Positions 59,439 to 64,000 of a DNA stretch of 64,000 bases are shown piece by piece; within the stretch, counting starts at the first letter, position 1, and each line of letters starts with the position of its first letter. Position numbers and translations under genes: made by a program. Below the pieces are notes generated by a model that saw only the letters and a list, made by a program, of their open reading frames with translations, ran no database searches and was not told where the DNA came from. Source of the stretch: a bacterium (GTDB lineage Bacteria; Armatimonadota; Zipacnadia; Zipacnadales; Zipacnadaceae); assembly GCA_030603495.1 (NCBI GenBank), contig JAUVXR010000001.1, positions 62,001 to 126,000 on the forward strand, read 5' to 3'.

Positions 59439-59948
59439 TTAAGGAACGGGTAGAGCTTCAGCCTCGGCGCGGTCGGCCGCCAGGGCCGCCGGCGGGGCGT
59501 AGCTGGCAGGCACGACCCGGAGCAGAGCCGCCGCCGTGGACTCAGCCCACTTCTCCGCCAGCACTCGGGCACAGGCCGCCCCGGCGTTAACTGCATCTTC
59601 GTCGTAGACCGTGATCAGCCGATACGAACCGACATAGACGGTGGGCTGGCCGCGGACGGCACCAACATACACCGGGCCGGTGACACCCTCGGAGGCGATT
59701 GCCGTGATCCGGGTGTCAACGATCTCACAACGAGTCGCCAGCGGCAGGCCACCGCCATTGCCCGGTATGACGAAGAACTCCACACTGCCCACTGCCACCA
59801 TGCCAGTAGCCGCGGACGGCCACCAGCCAACGGTGGGTACATCTTCGTAACTACCATAGATGACGATCTCTTCAGCTTCTTGCGCGCAAACACCGACCAC
59901 CCCTACAGCCAGGGTCACCACCAGCATCGCGACCATCAGGATACGCAT
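59439..59948 (-). CDS. Exported protein of unknown function
   Basis: 169 residues from ATG 59948, with AAGGAGG 9 bases upstream. A signal peptide (ILMVAMLVVTLAVGVVGVCA) precedes a single beta-rich domain (PVYVGAVRGQPTVYVGSYRL; NAGAACARVLAEKWAESTAA). The AEKWAESTAAALLRVVPASYAPP motif-like helix recalls part of the large exported protein at 43567 (LAEQWAENLRQAL), so the two may share a domain. No family name is known to me. Confidence 0.6.
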   Translation of the reverse strand: MRILMVAMLVVTLAVGVVGVCAQEAEEIVIYGSYEDVPTVGWWPSAATGMVAVGSVEFFVIPGNGGGLPLATRCEIVDTRITAIASEGVTGPVYVGAVRGQPTVYVGSYRLITVYDEDAVNAGAACARVLAEKWAESTAAALLRVVPASYAPPAALAADRAEAEALPVP

Positions 59949-59980
59949 CAGCACGGACCTCCTTGTGAAGTTACTGAGCA

Positions 59981-60703
59981 CTATTCTACACCGGGCACGC
60001 CGCCAAAGCGGCGCTGCCGGGCGTTATACTCTACGATGGCTTCGATGAGATGGCCGCCGTCAAAGTCCGGCCAGAGCACGGGCATCACCACGATCTCGGC
60101 ATAGGCAATCTCCCAGAGGAGGAAATTGCTCACGCGCATCTCTCCGCCCGGACGCAGGAGCAGATCCGGATCGGGCAAGCCCGGGGCGTAGAGACACTCG
60201 CGGAGAAGCTGCTCAGTGATGTCCTCAGGAGCGATCTCACCAGCCTGAACCCGGTAGGCCAGAGCACGAGTCGCATCCACGATCTCGGCTCGCCCGCCGT
60301 AGTTAATGAGCAGATTGAGCACCATTCCATCCTCGTCAGCAGTGCGCTTCTCCGCCCCCACGAGCATCCGCTGGAGAGACTCCGGCAACTCACAGCACCG
60401 TCCCGAGGCAAGGAAGCGGATATCGGCACCGATCAAGTCATCCAGCTCCTCGCACAGAGCATCTTCAATCAGGTGCATCAGGCCGTTGACCTCGTCGCTG
60501 GCCCGGCCCCAGTTCTCCGCGCTAAAGGCATACAACGACAGGACCTGGACACCCAGCCCAACGCAGGCTTTGACCACGCTGCGGGTGGCCTTACAGCCTT
60601 CGATGTGCCCCTCGAGCCGGCTCAGCCCCCGTTGCTCGGCCCAGCGGCCGTTGCCGTCCATTATTATGGCGATGTGCGCGGGCACACGGCAATCAGCAGG
60701 CAA
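59981..60703 (-). CDS. uppS: Isoprenyl transferase (undecaprenyl diphosphate synthase)
   Basis: 240 residues. IIMDGNGRWAEQRG contains the catalytic Asp, then VQVLSLYAFSAENWGR, NYGGRAEIVDATR and LPDPDLLLRPGGEMRVSNFL. It builds the C55 lipid carrier for peptidoglycan and polysaccharide. The start is TTG 60703, with GTG 60685 possible. Its place after frr and a PASTA gene matches the common pyrH-frr-uppS order. It also supplies the lipid for the sugar transferase at 39840. Confidence 0.95.
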   Translation of the reverse strand: MPADCRVPAHIAIIMDGNGRWAEQRGLSRLEGHIEGCKATRSVVKACVGLGVQVLSLYAFSAENWGRASDEVNGLMHLIEDALCEELDDLIGADIRFLASGRCCELPESLQRMLVGAEKRTADEDGMVLNLLINYGGRAEIVDATRALAYRVQAGEIAPEDITEQLLRECLYAPGLPDPDLLLRPGGEMRVSNFLLWEIAYAEIVVMPVLWPDFDGGHLIEAIVEYNARQRRFGGVPGVE

Positions 60704-60761
60704 CTGCTCTAGTATGTTAGTGGAGGACTGTGCCAGACTTGCGCCCCTCCGGTTAGTCTAA

Positions 60762-60974
60762 CTACCTCTTCAACGAGATCTCACGGGCGACGACTAAGAC
60801 CACCTGCCCCGGCTCCACCTGGCGCTGCTGGACGACCCGCAGCGGCCCATTAGGCTGGCCGTGCTTGTCGGGCGGCCTGGTCTCCTCAATCTCTACTATT
60901 CCCCACTCCGCTTTCGCGAGCAGCTCGCGGGCCCGGGCCAGCGGCTGGCCGAGAGTATCGGGGGCTGCACTCAT
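60762..60974 (-). CDS. Single PASTA domain protein
   Basis: 70 residues with the PASTA pattern PDTLGQPLARARELLAKAEW...VVQQRQVEPGQVVLVVA. PASTA domains bind peptidoglycan or beta-lactams in kinases and transpeptidases, but here one stands alone with no membrane anchor or signal. It overlaps frr by ATGA, so it is translated with it. It may be cytoplasmic or exported by an unseen route. Confidence 0.65.
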   Translation of the reverse strand: MSAAPDTLGQPLARARELLAKAEWGIVEIEETRPPDKHGQPNGPLRVVQQRQVEPGQVVLVVAREISLKR

Positions 60975-61525
60975 ATCTCCCTGATTTCGGCGATCTTGGC
61001 TTCGAGCATCTCGTCAAGCTTGCCGATGAATTCGTCGGTCATCTCCTGGACTTCCTGTTTGCCCCGCCTCACTTCATCCTCCGAGAGGCTATCGTCTTTC
61101 TCCATCTTCTCGATGCCGGCGTTGGCATCGCGGCGGATATTACGGATACTCACCCGAGCCTCCTCCGCCATCTTCTGGGCAACTTTGACCAGCTCTTCTC
61201 GGCGCTCTTCAGTCAGCGATGGGATGGCCAGGCGAATGACCGTGCCGTCACTGCTGGGCGTCAGGCCAATATCAGAAGTCAGTATGGCCTTTTCAATGGC
61301 CGACAGGCTGGACTTATCCCAGGGCTGAATGACGATCAGGCGGGGTTCGGGCACCGAGATCGTAGCAAGCTGGTTGATCGGCAGCTTGGCGCCGTAGTAG
61401 TCAACCTTTACGGGATTGAGAACGGTCGGTGAGGCTCGACCGGTGCGGACGCCGCCTAACTGCTCGGCGGCAACTTGCACAGCCAGCTCCATCTCCTGCT
61501 TATGCGCAGCGATCAATCTGTCCAT
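60971..61525 (-). CDS. frr: Ribosome recycling factor
   Basis: 184 residues, the usual length. GVRTGRASPTVLNPVKVDYYG is the classic start region, with VAQKMAEEARVSIRNIRRDA in the three-helix bundle. It separates the 70S ribosome after termination, with EF-G. pyrH lies upstream and a PASTA gene overlaps downstream. Confidence 0.97.
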   Translation of the reverse strand: MDRLIAAHKQEMELAVQVAAEQLGGVRTGRASPTVLNPVKVDYYGAKLPINQLATISVPEPRLIVIQPWDKSSLSAIEKAILTSDIGLTPSSDGTVIRLAIPSLTEERREELVKVAQKMAEEARVSIRNIRRDANAGIEKMEKDDSLSEDEVRRGKQEVQEMTDEFIGKLDEMLEAKIAEIREI

Positions 61526-61557
61526 CGGATCGTCTCCCCCTTCTCAGACCAGGATTG

Positions 61558-62337
61558 TCAATCGGCTGACTCAGCGCCCGGCTGCTCGTCGGCAAAAGCT
61601 GTTTCACAGTCGGCCACGTAGGTACCGGTCATCTCGCCGTTCAGGGCACGGCGGATGTTGCCGGGGATGGTCAGATTGCAGACGACAATGGGCAACTGAT
61701 TGTCCATACTCAGGGAGATAGCGGTGGCATCCATCACCTTCAGGCCCTGACTAAGGACATCCAAATAGCTGATGCTGGCATAGAGGCGGGCATCGGCGTG
61801 CTCCTGGGGGTCTTTGTCATAGACGCCGTCCACATCGGTGGCCTTGATGACGACGTCCGCGCCGATCTCGGCGGCCCGGAGCACCGCAGCGGTATCAGTA
61901 GTGAAGAAGGGGTTACCGGTGCCGCCGGCAAAGATGACTACCCGACCTTTTTCGAGATGGCGAATGGCGCGGCGGCGGATGAAGGGCTCGGCGACCTGGC
62001 GCATTTCTACGGCGCTTTGCACCCGCGTCTCCATCCCCAGTCGCTCCAGGGCATCCTGCAGGGCAAGGGAGTTAATAACGGTGGCGACCATGCCAGCGTA
62101 GTCGGCGGTGGCGCGGTCCATGCCCTGTTCGGCGGCGGCGTGCCCCCGCCAGATATTGCCGGCGCCCACCACCACCGCTGCCTGGCGGCTGATCACAGCA
62201 CAGGCGGCGATTTCCTCAGCGATGCTCTGGACTACCGTCCAGTCAATCCCAAAGCCGGCAGGGCCGCTAAACGACTGGCCGCTGAGCTTGAGCAGCGCCC
62301 GCTGGAACTGCACACGGGTACGCGAGGTCTGGTTCAA
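61558..62337 (-). CDS. pyrH: UMP kinase
   Basis: 259 residues. [40 protein letters not shown] and [13 protein letters not shown] are PyrH signatures. It makes UDP from UMP. The TTG start at 62337 overlaps the tsf stop (TTGA), and GGAGAGGAG lies upstream. The first 10 residues and the last 20 extend beyond the usual 240. Confidence 0.95.
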   Translation of the reverse strand: MNQTSRTRVQFQRALLKLSGQSFSGPAGFGIDWTVVQSIAEEIAACAVISRQAAVVVGAGNIWRGHAAAEQGMDRATADYAGMVATVINSLALQDALERLGMETRVQSAVEMRQVAEPFIRRRAIRHLEKGRVVIFAGGTGNPFFTTDTAAVLRAAEIGADVVIKATDVDGVYDKDPQEHADARLYASISYLDVLSQGLKVMDATAISLSMDNQLPIVVCNLTIPGNIRRALNGEMTGTYVADCETAFADEQPGAESAD

Positions 62338-62936
62338 TCCAACTCCTCTCCGACCTGGTAGCGGACAAAGCGGCGCACCAGAAGCTTCTCGCCCATCTTG
62401 GCTACCAGCTCATTGAGCAAGTCCGCGATGGTGATGCTGTCGTCGCGGATATAGGGCTGATTCATCAGGCAGTGCTGCTCGTAGAACTTCTTCAGGCGAC
62501 CTTCGACCATCTTCGCGACGATGTGGTCGGGCTTACCCTCCGCCAGGGCCTGCTCAGTCAGGATTTCGCGCTCACGGGTCAAGGCCTCTTCGGGGACATC
62601 CTCAGGCGCGACCCAGGTAGGCTGCTGCGCCGCGACCTGCATCGCCACTTCCTTGGCGAAAGTGCCGAATTCCTCAGTGCGCGCCACGAAATCGGTCTCG
62701 CAGTTGACCTCCGCCAGGACGCCAATCTTCTCGCCGGCGTGGATGTAGGCATAGACGACGCCTTCGGTGGCTTGCTTGGCGTCGCGCTTGGCGGCGACTT
62801 GTATGCCCTTCTTGCGCAGTGTGGCAACAGCCTCGCCCAGATCGCCGTCCGCCTCCTCCAGAGCTGCCTTGCAGTCCATGATGCCGGCGCCGGTCTGTTT
62901 ACGTAGCTTCTTGACATCTTCAATCGAAACGGCCAT
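62334..62936 (-). CDS. tsf: Elongation factor Ts
   Basis: 200 residues from ATG 62936 (GGAGGATCTCTTG upstream). The start is [21 protein letters not shown], then [14 protein letters not shown]. It exchanges GDP on EF-Tu. It is the short form with one core subdomain, as in several thermophiles and cyanobacteria, while E. coli EF-Ts has 283 residues. The longer frame to 63149 would overlap rpsB and is rejected. Confidence 0.95.
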   Translation of the reverse strand: MAVSIEDVKKLRKQTGAGIMDCKAALEEADGDLGEAVATLRKKGIQVAAKRDAKQATEGVVYAYIHAGEKIGVLAEVNCETDFVARTEEFGTFAKEVAMQVAAQQPTWVAPEDVPEEALTREREILTEQALAEGKPDHIVAKMVEGRLKKFYEQHCLMNQPYIRDDSITIADLLNELVAKMGEKLLVRRFVRYQVGEELD

Positions 62937-62982
62937 CAAGAGATCCTCCTGCTTATGCTGGTCTATTCGTTGGTCTGTGGGC

Positions 62983-63831
62983 CTACGGCGCTTCTTCCTC
63001 GGACTCTTTGTCGTCGGCTGAGAGAATGAACTGCTCTTCAAGCAACTCCTCTTCGTCAACGAACGAGACTGCTGGCTGGTAAGGTATGACCTCTTCCTCG
63101 GCGAGGGCCCCAGTTGCCAAAGCCTGCTGCTCGGCAAGCTGGGCTTCATACGCAGCCCGGCCCTCGACTACGGCATCGGCCATTTTGGTGGTAATCAGGC
63201 GAATTGCGCGAATGGCGTCATCGTTGCCGGGAATGATGTAATCAATCGCATCCGGGTCGCAATTGGTGTCCACCAGAGCAATTACCGGCAGCCCCAGCTT
63301 GCTGGCCTCGGCGACGGCCAGCTCCTCACGACCGACGTCAACCACGAAGACCGCATCGGGCAATTCGGGCATATTGCGAATGCCCCCCAGGCTGATCAGG
63401 AGCTTCTCCTTCTCGCGCTGGCGAGAGAGGCCTTCTTTCTTGGTCAGGCGCCGCCACTCCCCTGATTCTTCGGCAGCGATGAGCTCTTCCATATGGCGAA
63501 CGCGCTGGCGGATAGTCTGGAAGTTGGTGAGCATCCCGCCAAGCCAGCGCTTGTTGACATAGGGCATGCCACAGCGTTCAGCCTGCTCCTCAAAGGTATC
63601 CTGGGCCTGACGCTTAGTGCCGGTAAACAGCACTGTGCCGCCCTGCTCCGCGAGGCTGCGGACAAATTGGTAAGCCTCCTCAAGCAGGCGGAGAGTCTGG
63701 TGGAGATCAATGATGTAGATGTCGTTACGCGCGTGGTAGATATAGGTCCGCATCTTGGGGTTCCAGCGGCGGGTGGGGTGACCAAAATGAACCCCCGCCT
63801 CGAGCAGGTCCTTCATAGTTGCCAAGGCCAC
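62983..63831 (-). CDS. rpsB: 30S ribosomal protein S2
   Basis: 282 residues from GTG 63831, which has GGAGG 10 bases upstream. [20 protein letters not shown] and [20 protein letters not shown] are S2 signatures. The C-terminal 45 residues form a Glu-rich tail ([20 protein letters not shown]). The frame is open to 63888, but that would be outside the homologous region. rpsB leads the rpsB-tsf-pyrH-frr operon. Confidence 0.97.
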   Translation of the reverse strand: MALATMKDLLEAGVHFGHPTRRWNPKMRTYIYHARNDIYIIDLHQTLRLLEEAYQFVRSLAEQGGTVLFTGTKRQAQDTFEEQAERCGMPYVNKRWLGGMLTNFQTIRQRVRHMEELIAAEESGEWRRLTKKEGLSRQREKEKLLISLGGIRNMPELPDAVFVVDVGREELAVAEASKLGLPVIALVDTNCDPDAIDYIIPGNDDAIRAIRLITTKMADAVVEGRAAYEAQLAEQQALATGALAEEEVIPYQPAVSFVDEEELLEEQFILSADDKESEEEAP

Positions 63832-64000
63832 GACTTTGCCTCCATTCGTCGGTCCGCCGGAGCGAGGAAAAGACTGGGCGAACCGCACCCGCCGACAGGC
63901 CGGGCCACGGCGCTGTCGGGCAGGTTAGTCCTGAGATTCCGCTGAGCATGACGATCAGTACGACAGTATGCAACTACATCCACGCCCTGGCGCCAGCTTG

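Noticed and set aside
1-64000. tRNA or rRNA genes
   Set aside because: I looked for cloverleaf-type stems and found none I would support; a tRNAscan run on the window would settle it.

Overview
The window is GC-rich bacterial DNA that joins a phage-derived structural gene cluster (positions 1 to about 23,480, every gene on the + strand) to ordinary chromosome (about 23,500 to the end). The chromosomal part encodes LpxD, BamA, an OmpH/Skp-like chaperone and TamB, so the host is a diderm that probably makes lipid A. Small exported proteins with copper-amine-oxidase-type 'stalk' domains, a FolE2-type GTP cyclohydrolase, FecR and CHASE2-cyclase proteins, and many intergenic palindromic repeats fit a poorly sampled phylum. 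Armatimonadota or a neighbouring candidate phylum is my guess; the sequence does not settle it.

Phage-like cluster. It opens with the last codons of a probable portal gene and continues with a GT4 glycosyltransferase, a prohead protease with a scaffold-like tail, an HK97-type major capsid protein, a GT9 glycosyltransferase, a very large LamG/beta-propeller/GH78-FN3 surface protein, connector and terminator-like proteins, a tail tube protein and a tail assembly chaperone with an 8-A slippery site for -1 frameshifting. Then come a short proline-rich protein where a tape measure is expected, three tail-tip or hub proteins (Asp-box and zinc-ribbon motifs), a fibre-like protein, a second GT9 enzyme, small membrane proteins, an LLH-type holin and an amidase endolysin with a host-type stalk domain. 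No integrase, replication, repressor or long tape measure gene is visible. Terminase would lie left of the window. The cluster carries the same dyad-repeat families as the chromosome beside it, one of them inserted in frame in a glycosyltransferase. I therefore suspect a long-resident, possibly domesticated particle (gene-transfer-agent-like or tailocin-like) with its own glycosylation genes. A recent intact prophage cannot be excluded.

Chromosomal part, left to right: a universal stress protein with a clear promoter; a membrane M48 protease; a stalk protein; a PH-like membrane protein coupled to an M48 lipoprotein; a GT4 enzyme; then leftward mutM, two unknown genes, folE2, a PAS-PAS-GGDEF cyclase and an HD-GYP phosphodiesterase. 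A rightward block follows (rmlD, ahcY, a stalk protein, a CpsB-like PHP phosphatase). After it come a leftward sugar-1-phosphate transferase and CHASE2 adenylate cyclase, and a rightward FecR protein. The c-di-GMP genes beside polysaccharide genes suggest control of a capsule or exopolysaccharide.

From 43.6 kb to the end all genes are leftward. They form an envelope block (unknown exported protein, PfkB kinase, lpxD, coiled-coil lipoprotein, ompH, bamA, ECF sigma factor, tamB), then lipA and thiL, then the translation and cell-wall block rpsB-tsf-pyrH-frr-PASTA-uppS.

Intergenic DNA is crowded with at least six dyad-symmetric repeat families, labelled A to F here (A: GACAGGCGGGACGCCTGTC core; B: GGGGAAACCCC...GGTTTCCCC; C: GCGACAGGAATGTCGC; D: GGCACAGGCT...AGCCTGTGCC; E: GGGCGGAAGTTC...GAACTTCCGCCC; F: GGGAGGGGCACCC-like).
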